From Iris pallida (taxonomy: Eukaryota > Streptophyta > Magnoliopsida > Asparagales > Iridaceae): 64,000 nt of DNA. The stretch spans positions 37,775,539-37,839,538 of the forward strand of contig JANAVB010015600.1 in assembly GCA_029216955.1 (NCBI GenBank), read 5' to 3'. The notes below the pieces were generated by a model, which made no database searches, was not told the DNA's origin, and saw nothing but the letters and a program-made list of their open reading frames with translations. Made by a program: the position numbers and the translations under genes. Positions 53,238 through 64,000 of the stretch are shown here, piece after piece. Position 1 is the stretch's first letter. Every line of letters begins with the position of its first letter.

Positions 53238-56200
53238 TCAATACTCTTCTGAAAATTTCTCTTGTTCCTCTTCTTCTTCCTCTTCCTCTTCCTCTTCCTC
53301 TTCCTCTTCACTTCTATCAACTTCCTCTTCCTCTTCTAATACTTCTACCTCTTCCAATTGATAAAACATGTCATGAGGAACTTCTATTGAGTCCACATCA
53401 ATAATATTTGTAATAAGTGGTAGTTCGTCTTCCTGATAAGCTATCTCGTCGACATCGAAGGTATTCTGAGTTTTAGTCTTACAGACTGCCAACCAATCTG
53501 ATCTCCCGGCTCCTCGTTTTGGATAGCTGGTAAAGTAAACTAGCTGAGCCTGGCTTGCTAGAACAAACGACTCATAAGCTTGATATCGACGGCGCGATAA
53601 TTTATGTCAACAAGACCATGTTTGTTAACTCTCCAACCTCGACCTTGGATCAGATCGAACCAGTCACATCTGAACAAGACGATCTTACAAGGTTCTATAG
53701 CATAATTATATATCAGTTCCACAATCTCCCGTAAGATGCCAAAGAAGTCATTGCCTGGGTCGACGTCTTTGTAGTTTGAAGATTTTATGCACAAATAGCT
53801 ATTCTTCGTAGAATCCAAATACAAGAAGTCGTCTCTTATTCGAGCATTTGTTGACTTGAACCTGAAGCCATTTATGCAGTAACTTGGCCAGGTCTTCACT
53901 TGATAAATTGGTCCCTTGGTTAGAGTTTTAATATACTCATTCTCAAGGATTGCCTCCGAACGATCAACCTAAATACCAAATAAACGATACTAACTTAATT
54001 ATTCTGTGCAAGTATATACGTACAGAAAAAATAAATTGTGAAGATATCCGTACATATGCTCTCAACCAAAAAAAGAAAATAAAGTCTCATTTGTTGTTCT
54101 ACTTCCTCCTCGGTTGCGTACGGATTGTTGGACGTTACCTCGTCCTTAAACATGCTGATAAACAATAAAGCATAGGTATATTATTTATATTAAGAAGCAA
54201 CGAAGCACGTAAAATAATTTTACTTACCCCTCTAGCTTGTCCAGTTCTTCCTCGTCGCAGTTGAGCAATACATATAACATTGCAGCGCTAACCTCGTCGT
54301 CATTTAGATATCTTTTTTTTTATTTTACTAGATGGCTTTCCGTAGGCAGTAAATACTTTCAGCTTTGTCTTATTACCAACTTCATAGCCGTCGTCATTTC
54401 TGGGAGCTCTTGTTTTGTTTGTAGCAATATGAGACTGAAAATACATGGAACAAAAGTTTAAAATATCCTCAAGGACATATGCTTCACAAATAGAACCCTC
54501 CACCCGTGCCTTATTTTTTACCTTCCTCTTGAGGTGGTTCAACTGCCGCTCGAACGGATACATCCAATGATAACTGACAGGTCCAGCAACAAGAGCCTCA
54601 TGGATAAGATGAATCGACAAATGCTCCATTGAGTCGAAGAATGCAGGAGGAAAAACTCTCTCAAGTTTGCAAAGTGTTACCACAATGTCCTTCTCTTGCT
54701 TCTCTAAACGATCGACGAGCAACTTACAAGAACAAAGATCTTTGAAGAATTTGCTAAGCTATGTTAATGGATCCCAGACTACCGGCGGTAATAATTTCCG
54801 AAATGCAACAGGAATTAACCTCTCCATGAATACGTGGCAATCGTGGCTCTTCATTCCGGTCAGTTTATACTCCTTTATGTCGACACATCTTCTTAGATTG
54901 GAGACATATCCGTCCAAAAATTTTAAGTCCTGGATCCATCTACAAAGTCTTACTTTGTCCTCCTTGTCTAGCTAGTAGATTGCCTTAGGTCGCAAAAGCT
55001 TCCCCTTTCCGTTGTCTATCATGTGCAATGTAGGACGTCTGTATATTTTGGCTAAGTCCAATCTAGCCTTCTGATTGTCTTTTGTCTTTTCCTTGACGTC
55101 CATTACAGTATTAATTATGTTATCAAACATGTTCTTCTCGATATGCATGACGTCAAGGTTATGTCTAATCAGATTTGTGCTCCAATATGGCAGATCCCAG
55201 AATATACTCTTTTTGGTCCAGTTATGATCTTCGCCAAATCCCTCGCAACGACTGCTCGTTATAGGATCTTCAATAGCACTTGGGATTTCTTTTAATTGCT
55301 CCCATATGTCCTCTCCAGACCACATTGGCAGTGGATCGCCCTTCTCCATAGCTCCGGCACGAAAAGTAGTTCTATTCCTACGGTACGGATGGTCTTTCGC
55401 CAAGAACTGTCGGTGACAATCAAAGAAGCATAGCTTTTCTTCGTGTCTCAAACGAAAAGCCTTAGTGCAGTCCATGCAATACAAACATGAAAGCCGACCA
55501 TGAGTGCTCAATCCAGATAATATTCCATAAGCCGAAAAGTCGTTGATTGTCCATATTAGTGCTGTCCGTATCTAAAAATTTTGTTTTTTTGAAGCATCAT
55601 ACGTGTACGCCCATGTTTTCCATAGCTGCTTCAGCTCATCTATCAACGGCTGTAAGTACACGTCGATATTTCTTTTCGGGTTGTTCGGACCGGAGATGAT
55701 AATAGTTAAGAACATGTCAGGTGTCTTCATGCACATCCAAGACGGTAGGTTGTACGGAGTAAGGATTACCGGCCAGCATGAATATTGGGAGCCTGAAAGA
55801 CCAAATGGGGTAAAACCATCAGAGCAGAGCCCCAACCTTATATTACGCGCATCAGAAGCGAAATTAGGATATGCTCGATCGAAGTGCTTCCACGCTTCTC
55901 CATCAGATGGGTGATCCAACACTCCTTCGGTCTATTGTCGCTTGTGCCAACTCATATTTTCGACAGTCTCTTTCACCATGAACAACCTCTGCAACCGCGA
56001 CGTCAATGGCAAGTAGTGCATTGAAGCAGTCGGTCTTCTAGACTTACCTGCAGCAGTTGGCTTATAGCGATCAGCACCACAGAATTTGCATACTTGTGCA
56101 TCCTTGTAATCTTTGTAGTAAAGCATGCATCCGTTCTGACAGCAATCGATCTTGTCGTATCCCATCCAGAGGAATCTCACCATCCTCTTAGAGCGGTAGA

Positions 56201-56832
56201 AGTCTTTCGGTAACTTGGCACCCTCCGGCAAGATATCTGTAATCAACTCGAGTACTCTATTGAAGCATTCTTGTGACATGTTAAAGTCAGACTTTATGCT
56301 CAAGAGCCGAGTGATCACCTCTAACGGTGAATGGTCCACACAGCCAGGGTATAAAGGAGTCCTTGCATTCTTTAGCAACTCCATGAACTTTGCGGCATCG
56401 GCATTCGGTGACTCCTCAGCTGCGTCACGATTATATGGATCGAAACTAGGCTCCGCAGCGTCGAAGACCATGTTCACGTACTCATTGTTGACACCAGTTC
56501 GGTTGTGGACATTCATATAAGGCTCCACATAAGGCTCCACTTGGAATGCTAAAGGTACAAGCTCTCCGTGTGCGGTCTATTGGTAGTAATTCGGAAGGAA
56601 ACCCTTTTGTGTATAAATGATACGTCACACCCAATTCTGGTTGAAACTTCATGTTTCGACATTTTGCACACAGACACTTAATGTCCATGCCGTCCATGGA
56701 TTGAGGAAACGCCTTCACAAATTGGAGAAATTATTCTACTCCGATGATGTATTCAACTCGCACAACTTACCTGTCATCTCGAATGCAGCTGTACATCCAC
56801 GAACGGTCTAGCAAATACATGGATATAGCCAT
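53238..56832 (-). pseudogene. CACTA-2 transposase (TNP2 / Transposase_21 family), broken
   Basis: The likely start is the ATG at 56830-56832. The N-terminal associated domain (WMYSCIRDD, CAKCRN, YHLYTKGF) is followed by the core (LLWM-like FLWMGYDK, TPYNLPSWMCMK, STHGRLSCLYCMD). Then come the DUF4218-type block (MEHLSIHLIHEA, LNHLKRKVKNKARVEG) and the DUF4216-type block (SSNYKDVDPGNDFFG), ending in a long Glu tail with KFSEEY. Stops break it near 55932, 55572 and 54972, and a frameshift lies near 53590. It is clearly the sister of the CACTA-1 transposase. Confidence 0.9.
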
Positions 56833-57480
56833 TTCTAGATATCTGCAAATATGAATAAACTTTAAAACTGAAACAAATATACTACATACTACATACATAC
56901 ATATATACTGCCAGCCCCCTTGGGGCCCCACCCCGAGCAGCAGACCCCCCAACCCCACGAGCAGCAAGAAGGTCCTAACCCGACGTACGACCGTGACTCG
57001 GGACCATTCCTATGAGTATCGGGATCAAGAAAAATAGACGACGGTATTAACCAACCAACAAAACTACTTGCTACAAATATCCGCACTATCGGTGGTTTCG
57101 AATCGGAGTATCAGATTTTTTAAACAAATAATTATTTCTAAATTATCAAATTTTTTGGCACTATCGGTGCCCCTGACTCAGCCCCCCTCCCTCCCCCTCG
57201 CACCCCTCCCCCCCTACACCACCCCTAACCCTACCCCGAACCCTATCCCTAACCCGTCCTCCACCATCCCCCCTCCCCTCCCCAGCCCCCCTTACCGCTC
57301 CTGCTCCCCTCCCCCACCAACCTGTTTGCCATTGATTGTAAAAGTACAGAACAGTTTTATAGGAGGACTGAACTTAGACTCACAATACAAACTCGCTTGT
57401 ACAAAGAAAGCATAGGAACGAAAACCTAGGTACAGCAATCTAAGTACAATTGTTTATTTTAGATTCTGGGGGGTGACAAT
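56833..57480. other. Non-coding DNA right of CACTA-2, C-rich tract
   Basis: No gene. The sequence CACTATCGGTG occurs twice (about 57085 and 57154). A C-rich tract with imperfect CCCTAACC units covers about 57180-57315. The border between CACTA-2 and the PMD region must lie somewhere here, but I cannot place it. Confidence 0.5.
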
Positions 57481-59217
57481 AGAGGCTCAGAAAAGCGACG
57501 GCAGCTCTGCCTTACTCCTTGGACGATCGGTGTGCAGCCTTGGCTCCAAAAGATTTGCTCAACGTTGAAGAAATGCTCTCTTTGCTCTCTCTCTCTCTGC
57601 TCTTCTCTCCAAGTACTCTGGCTCTCTCTGATCTCGAAGAGTGCTCCTGTGCGCGCCTCTCTCTATGTGTGCGTATCTCTTTGTCTGTCTCTCCTTTTTT
57701 TTATAAGGGAATGGCACCTTGCTATTAATAATAGTGGGAGCATCATTAGGGTTTACAATAATTGCCTCTTGGAGATGGCGACGGCCTGTGGATTGGTCAA
57801 TCTAGGCCATTCGTTTTGATTATGACGAATCCGGACCATTGAGTGTAGATTACACCAAATCTTATCAGCAATTAATGCTGATTGGAATAAATCTTTCTCA
57901 TAATGATCTTCTGATGTCTGCGAATAAATTTGATTTATTCTCCTGCCACGTGTCCCAGATTATTGGGATTTGACCCAATCTTTGATTGCAATAAATTTGA
58001 GAAATTGATCGGCTTAGGACACGTGTCCTAAGAGCCACTGGGGGGATCTGAACTGCATGATGATTGAGCTGCATATGATTTTGGGCCGCATAAGGTTAGG
58101 GCCACGTGTCAGGGCTGCCTGGGTAGTGGCCCTCACTCGAGCCTTTGAACCGCATGGAGGGGATCATTGCGAGCCGCATAGGGATACATCCGCCTGAGCC
58201 GCATGGAAATGGTCCTCTTGAACCGCATGGAAAGGCCTCTGCTTGAGCCGCATGAGGCTGTCTTGGCCTGAGCCGCATAGGACGGCTTCATTCTGAACCG
58301 CATGAGAAGTCTTTGCTCGAACCGCATGAGGCTGTCTCGGCCTGAGCCGCATAGGGCGGCTTCATTCTGAACCGCATGAGGAGTCTTTGCTCGAGCCGCA
58401 TACGAACGCCCACGTGGCAAGGCCACGTGGCATTTTTATGGCTCTCGGGGGATTGTGTCAGAGATCTCTTTCTCTTTCCTAGAATTCTGTCATTATGACA
58501 GAGTCATAATTACTTCTATTTGTGTCAGGGCTGTCACTTTTTTAGAGTTGTCAGCCGTCACAATAATTAATGCAGGAGGGCAGAGGAGAGGACTGTCCCG
58601 CCACGTGTCTTCTGAGCCGTATGGGATGTCTTAGGTCGCATAGTCCCTTATGCCGCATGACTCTTTGAGCCGTATAGGCTTTCTGAGCCGCATGGGATTT
58701 TTTGGCTGCATGGGTCATTTTTTTTAATATTTTCCATGCTTCTACAAGACCCCCTTCAAAGTTTTCAATTTGCAAAATTAAAATACTTTGAATAAGAAGC
58801 ATGGCTGTATATCCTTTTTGGCCGCATATGAAACCCTGACCGCATAGAGATCTTGGCCGCATAGATTGTTCAGCTGCGTAGGTGGTTCAGCCGCAGGGGA
58901 CTGTTTCAGCCGCATAGCTTCTCGCCACGTGTGCAGGTCTTTAATTGCCTCAAATTCGTTTCAGCACCATTTTGTAGGGAGGGAATCCCAAGGGTCAGCT
59001 CATTAAATCTTTCGGATTTTATGCCCTGGGTGAATCTTGGAGACGAAACCCGAGGAGTCGGTTTCGCTTTTTATGAGGCGGTTATTGGCTCACGTGTCCT
59101 CCTTCTCCCGTCCTCCTATAAATAGGAGGAGTTTGAAGAGAGAAAGGGCTTCTTTACTTTCTTTTTTTTTCCTCAAATCTTCTCTATCTCGATTGCCCTT
59201 CTCCTCTTCGATAACTA
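57481..59217 (+). promoter_or_regulatory. Upstream region of the PMD gene: G-boxes, CCGCAT repeats, TATA box
   Basis: There is no convincing protein. A CTCTCT-rich patch lies at about 57580-57690. Eight CACGTG G-boxes occur at 57947, 58020, 58103, 58411, 58424, 58602, 58926 and 59091; the second sits in the 18-bp palindrome TTAGGACACGTGTCCTAA (58014-58031). Eighteen exact CCGCAT motifs lie between 58086 and 58915, mostly as GAGCCGCATGAGG or GAACCGCATGG. TATAAATA at 59117-59124 is 94 bp before the ATG and is the likely core promoter. Confidence 0.65.
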
Positions 59218-59633
59218 ATGGCTCCCAAGAAGACCGTGGCACCAAAGGGCAAGAAGGCAGCCTCTACTTCCGCCTCGACTGCGGCTGCTCCTCCGTCGGT
59301 TGTCGTACCTGACGTTCATCCTGACGTTCACCCCCCCATTACTGGTAAGGACAATGTATGAGTTAAAGAACCCTAACTGCCATGGCTACGTCGCATACTT
59401 TATGCACGAGTATTTGCAAGTCGCATGTTCGCCCTACGGCTGAGCTGCGAGATGCATAAGAAAACCACCGTGTCTACATATGCGCTTCGTCGGCGAAGCC
59501 GCATAAGCGACGCTAAACCGCATAGACTTTTATTGTACGGGGCCACATAAGTATTCTTCTGAGCTTGAGCCGCATGAGGCTTTTTGGAGCCGCATAAGGC
59601 TTCGGAGCCGCATAAGGCTTCATGGAGCCGCAT
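58086..59633 (+). repeat. Dispersed CCGCAT repeat, 24 exact copies
   Basis: Eighteen copies lie upstream of the gene and six in its first intron (from 59499), all in one orientation, plus near-copies such as GAGCCGTATGG. Between 58223 and 58400 they form a higher-order repeat of about 74 bp with three copies per unit. One more copy lies behind the gene at 63741. Confidence 0.85.
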
Positions 59634-62600
59634 GGATGTTTTCCTGAGCCGCTTGAGGCTTGGAAGCACCCAATCAGCTCTCTTTATCCATCCGTTTAAC
59701 TTATCTTTCTCTGTCTTTTCTTCAATGAATCTGTCGGTTAACACTGCTGGAGAACTCTTGGTGGGTAGCGCCCAAGCTGCTCTCGGCTATAGGTATGACC
59801 ATATTGTTCAGCATATGACGGACCAGTTTTCGAGCGATGAGCCTCTGGCTAGACTGAATGCCATCAAGCACCAGTCTTTCCATTTTCTTAACGCTATGAT
59901 GAACTCCGAGAAATTCGAAGGAAAATATTTGAAGCCTGCTTTCTTCTTTGGAGATGCCTTGACCGTGGAGAACAGTCATGTTCTGGAGGTGTCGGAGAAT
60001 TGGAGTTTTGTCTCTAACGGGATGGCGATCCGCATCCCCCAGATGGAGCGACACTTTCCATTATCTTGGTTCAATATGCTCCTATTGGACCGGAAGATGG
60101 AGGAGACTTTAACCCCTACCAGAAGTGGGATGTTCGTGGGGAACATCCATTATAATAACAATCTGAAGTCCGTGACTGCCGGCAAGGTGCATACTAGCTG
60201 TTCTGTGACGGGATTGGTCCCAAGTTCTTTCCTGAATGTGGCGGGCCCTAACTTCACATTTTCTACCGCCGATACTTTTATAAATCAACTTGCTCGGAAG
60301 GGCTCTTATCCCGTTGGTCGGTTGATGTTCCCTGGTTGGATACACCCTATTCCCCCATGGACCAATTTGTCTACGTGGATCTTGCAGAAGTATGAGGCCT
60401 TTTTGTGTGAGATTGGCCTTTACCACGCTATCCGAGGCACCAGTCATGGCTTGTCCATAAACAAGAAGCTGTTCATGTCTCTGCTGGAGATGTATAATTG
60501 CCGTACGGGAACCTTTTACACACCTGTAGGGGAAATGGGACTCGCGCTCCATGAAATGCACGCGGCCTCCAAGCTTCCTTAGGGGGACGAAGCTTTTGAA
60601 GCGTATACTCCCACTAATGAGGAACTCGAAGATTTGGAACGACGGTATCCTGGCTTCATGGCTCTTTACCAAGAGATACTGTGCCATTATAGCTCATGTC
60701 ATCAGATAACCCGAAAGGATAGTAACTCGGAAGGGAATGCTCCCCACACCAAGGACTGGGTGCACTATCTCTTCCCGACAGATGCCTCAGGTCAAGTTAC
60801 CTCTCGTCGCCCTCGATCTCGAGAAGCGGTTAAGGACTTGGTGTCGTCGGCTAAGAGAGTGGCCACTACCAGTGACAGATTCGGGAGTAAGACTGACCCT
60901 TTTGGTTACTTTTACCAGGATACCCAAGCGCTGTCCGAGAAAGCGCTTCTGGCGGGATTTTTGATGATCTGGCTACGAAATTGTGTAGTCTCGGGAGGAG
61001 CCGGTTCTATTGAGAGAATTAGTCGTAACTTCATCCTTCCGACGGTGAAGTTAGTTTTGCGAATCAGGCTAGCTCTCCTCCCGGCCATGTTATGCAGCAT
61101 CCATCGTGGACTTCGTACCTTCACATCTAAGGTCATCGCTCGCGACGTGACCAAGGATTTTGAACGTACCGAGTTACCATATCACTATTTGATGGGGTGG
61201 CTGCTGATGCATTATCCGTCTTTAATGAGACCGGGCTCCGAAGACGGTGTAACTGACGATGACGCATTTATCTTCCGTTACCGTGATGAGCCATGGGAGT
61301 GTAAGACCATGCGGGCTTGCCGGATGGCCTTGGCGAGGGCGAATATGTATCATATTTTTGTATCCGTCCCTCGCTTTGCTGCGAAGGACGTAGAGGCTGT
61401 ACATCTTGACGGTATTACGCCTCCTCAGCTTCTGGATGGCCAGATGCTCCTGTGGCAGCGAAACATCCGCCTCGCACATCTGGTGTACCGTAACCACAAT
61501 ACAGTTTATTTGGAGCCTTATCTGCCCAGCAGGTTTACCCGGCAGTTTGGATACAGCCAGCTTTGCCTAGACAACCCCAGCTCCTGTCTAGGTTTTGAAG
61601 GTAGCCTTCTTGATGGTATCAGGGCTTGGCAATACTACGATACATTCCATACCCGTACAATTTTCTTGGTCCCTGTCATTAAGGCGTCAGTGGAGATCTT
61701 GTACATGACGGCTTTGTATCATGTCATGGCGAACAAACCCCCGGTCGGTTTTAACCCAGGTACCAGTTTTATTATTGGTACCGGTCTGGAGGAAGGATCT
61801 CAAGGGGCCTAGAAAAGAAAGACTAGAGTCGAAGTACGAGATTTGGATTTCGCTGCCGAGGGTGATGAAGGCAACGAGCATGATAGAGATGACTCTATCC
61901 TTCCAGTGGCAGACGTAGAGGTGGATCTGTCGCCTATTTTGTCAAATAAGATGTTGGAGGATCAGTCACTCGTTGCGCCTGGTCCTACTCCAAAACGTAG
62001 CAGGCAAGTTTCTCCTGTTGGCGGTGTTTCTCGATCCCGGAAGCTGGTTGCGACTAGGCAACGCCCGCTAGCCATAAAAGAAAGTGGAGAAGAAGTCAAC
62101 CCTGCGTCAGAGGTAACCAAACCGCTCTCGATGCTTTCTTCCTTCTTTCCTTCTAGCTTCAATTCTAATTATCTTCGTTCCTTCTTTTAGGTGTCAGGAG
62201 AAGAAGAAGAGTTTTAAGATGCCGAGGTGTTGACCCAGGATGACGGGGACTCCCGTAAGCCTGTTCCTCTTCAAGATGACGCAGATCAATCTGTATCCCC
62301 CTTCGAGGTGACGGGAACAGAGGACGCAGCTGAGTTTCACTCGGGGATCGCGGGTGAGGGGACCATGCCAGCTGTGGATGAGATGCAGCCTTCATGCTCC
62401 TCCCCTGGTAAGATTAGCCGAATCTTAACCTGTAAGGAAGCCTATCTGCTCTATCATCATGTCCTTCGGGTCTCGTCAATTGATTGTCATTCTGGGCATA
62501 CAGGTCTTGCCTCTCCAGTGCCGAGGATGGACATTGTCGAGACAAACCCAGTCGAAGGGGCATTGGTGGACAGGGTGTACCCCCTCACCTTCCTGCTCGT

Positions 62601-63596
62601 CTTAACGGGCTTTCTGGGGGCTCGAGTTTAATGGGCCAGGTATCGGGGCAGTCGGGGCAGGGAACGATGGTCATTGCGTCATCCTCTGCCTCAGTGGCCC
62701 CGAGGATAGACCTTTCTGCTCTACCGAGTGTCCGAGCTCTCCGGGCGGCGGAATATGAGTTAGTCGCCATTCATGCATCGTTCTACTCAAACTCTGTTTC
62801 CCTGGTGGCAAGCTTTAGCGTTACTTCTCCGACGTTGCCGTCCCTGCTTCCTCTGACGCCATCCTCTGCTGAAGTTCTGGACGATACGTTGCAGGATGTG
62901 GTTGCCAGTTTTTATCGTCATTTGAAGAGGGGAATCGAGGCTGTCGTGGAAAGAGGGACCTCCTTCACCTTGGCCCGGCAATGCGCCCAGGGTCAAATTA
63001 ATATCCTTAGGAATCTTCCTAGTGATGCAGGGATGGCTTCGTTTCTGGAGGCGAAATTGTTAGAGGCTGATCAGCTGGTGGCCGAGCTTTGAGTATTGCG
63101 GCAGGCTGATCTGTCTGTTGTTATAAACGAGGAGCGGGGTTCCCTTATTGCTGTTATAGAGAGGACCAGGGCTGCTCGGAATAAGACCAGATCGGCCATA
63201 CTGAAGGATCTCAGCGATTTATCTGAACGGTATGATCAACTGAGTTATGCGAATGAAAATGTCACGGCTCGGGAGGAATCTGTCTCTCGTGAGATTATTG
63301 AGACGCGGGAGCATATCCTTGCGCTTCAGAAGAAGTTGACTTTCTTGGAGTCTGAACTTGAGGCTGCCCGAAAGAGCAGGGGGCTAATTGTTCAGGAGGC
63401 TGACGGGGTTAATCAGGCTTCGACTGACCTGGAGACTGCCCTGAAGAAATTAGAAGACGACTGTCAGGCGCTCCTGGGCTTGGACAATGAGGAGCGGTTA
63501 TTCCAGGAGGCCGAGCGTCGCGCTCGGCAACGGATTGAGCGGGGGACCACCTCAGTGAGAAACCGCCTTCTAAAATTGAGTAATGCTGAAATGTAG
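59218..63596 (+). pseudogene. Plant mobile domain (PMD) protein with C-terminal coiled coil, broken
   Basis: Exon 1 (59218-59344) encodes a Lys/Ala/Pro-rich start (MAPKKTVAPKGKK). A GTAAGG donor opens intron 1, which ends at 59677 or 59752; both acceptors keep the frame. The PMD follows (about 59800-61750), recognised by SENWSF, ERHFPLSW, RGTSHGLSINKKLF, GEMGLALHEMHAASKLP and the block LRIRLALLPAMLCSIHRGLR. Two short introns (62113-62190 and 62408-62503) keep the frame. The end (62700-63590) is a long Glu/Arg/Leu coiled coil. Related PMD proteins in Arabidopsis (MAIN, MAIL1) act in nuclear gene and transposon silencing; others ride on transposons. Stops are at 60580, 61810, 62215 and 63090, with a frameshift near 62560-62640. 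The domain call is firm, the function unknown. Confidence 0.8.
59345..59752 (+). other. Intron 1 of the PMD gene, carrying CCGCAT repeats
   Basis: Donor G|GTAAGG at 59344/59345. It holds six exact CCGCAT copies and several variants. The acceptor is unresolved: CAATCAG at 59677 or CTGGAG at 59752. Confidence 0.5.
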
Positions 63597-63665
63597 TCGG
63601 CCTTTTCTTTTCTTTTTTTGAAAGGGACGTGGTCCCGAAATATGTAATACTTTTTTCTTCCTTCA

Positions 63666-63671
63666 AATAAA
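63666..63671 (+). terminator. Polyadenylation signal of the PMD gene
   Basis: AATAAA, 70 bp behind the stop codon, in a T-rich setting. Confidence 0.5.
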
Positions 63672-63740
63672 GAGTACTTTCCATTCTACCCTTCATTTGC
63701 ATTGCTTGTTATACCTGTGATATTGTGGTGATGTTCTCCC

Positions 63741-64000
63741 CCGCATAGGGGATATATTTGTGGACCTGTTACCCATGGCATACCTTGGTTTTAGGTACAG
63801 ATAACAAGTTTTGGTCAGGATACCTGAAGCAGCCATGGCAAAGTGGTCATGGGTGCTCTTGGTATCGGGAAAAGGAATGCCGTGGAGCAGCTGGGCTCCT
63901 GGGGCATGACGAGATGGTAGGTTTGTGCTAAGAAACTTAGCTGAGGATATTTGTGGGCCTATTATCCTTGGCGTACCCTGGTTTAGGATACGGATAATAG
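63741..64000 (+). repeat. Start of a repeat with about 194-bp period behind the PMD gene
   Basis: The segment at 63751-63809 (GATATATTTGTGGACCTGTT...) returns in diverged form at 63945-64000 (GATATTTGTGGGCCTATTAT...). Both copies hold a GGCATACC / GGCGTACC core followed by a GATAACAAG / GATAATAG end. The window stops here, so the number of copies is unknown. Confidence 0.65.

Larger units (their letters stand above)
50382..56900 (-). mobile_element. Second CACTA element, left end present, right end not found (CACTA-2)
   Basis: The left end starts CACTACCAGAATCTGTCG followed by ATTAGCGACG, nearly the CACTA-1 terminus, at 50382. The same GCGACGT-type subterminal motifs follow. Gene order and orientation equal CACTA-1: TNPA-like gene 51167-53126, transposase 53238-56832, both on the - strand. 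The 3 bp before the end are CAA (50379-50381). No partner right end with GCGACG repeats is visible up to 64000, so 56900 is only the limit of what can be assigned. The end may be deleted or lie beyond the window. Confidence 0.85.

Noticed and set aside
57180..57315. Telomere-like CCCTAACC units
   Set aside because: Only a few imperfect units within a C-rich tract; not a telomere or interstitial telomere array.
58096..58426. Three Arg/His/Ala-rich ORFs on the - strand
   Set aside because: They are translations of the CCGCAT repeat, not genes.

Overview
This window looks like nuclear DNA of a flowering plant with a large, repeat-rich genome. It is AT-rich and contains almost nothing but transposable elements nested inside one another: CACTA (En/Spm) transposons, Ty1/copia and Ty3/gypsy retrotransposons, a Mutator-like element and non-coding long-LTR retroelements. 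I see no rRNA or tRNA gene. The only gene outside a standard element is a broken plant-mobile-domain (PMD) gene at the right edge, and that type is itself often carried by transposons. The species cannot be named from the sequence.

Left half (1-38081). The layers can be separated by their target-site duplications (TSDs). The outermost is the internal, non-coding part of a long-LTR element (1128-1315 continuing at 36737-38081), with an LTR end at 1127 and a polypurine tract plus new LTR start at 38060-38082. Into it went a solo LTR (1316-36731, TSD GATAG, about 4.2 kb net, + strand). That LTR received an 8.7-kb CACTA element (1761-10459, TSD GGT) and a 22.5-kb tandem array of a non-coding LTR retroelement (12677-35162, TSD CATAT, - strand). 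The array holds five LTRs alternating with four 1.3-kb internal regions, and its second internal region is interrupted by another solo LTR of 4.47 kb (19111-23581, TSD CACC).

Middle (38082-50381). An LTR starting at 38082 contains a 1,014-bp Mutator-like element with 103-bp inverted repeats and a perfect 9-bp TSD (38336-39349). Further right lies a complete but decayed Ty1/copia element (40155-46178, TSD TCCGT). A Ty3/gypsy LTR, primer-binding site and gag follow on the + strand (47940-50381).

Right (50382-64000). The gypsy gag is cut at its zinc knuckle by a second CACTA element of the same family as the first. Its right end is not visible. From about 57480 the composition changes. A promoter-like region with eight G-boxes and 24 copies of CCGCAT (some of them in the first intron) precedes a PMD plus coiled-coil gene (59218-63596), which carries four stops and one frameshift. 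A 194-bp-period repeat begins just behind it.

The coding elements are all broken. Most nonsense codons are of the kind produced by C-to-T change, as expected for long-methylated DNA. The points of most interest are the five-LTR array that kept one TSD, its mosaic middle LTR, the fully TSD-resolved nesting, and the PMD gene with its CCGCAT/G-box upstream region.
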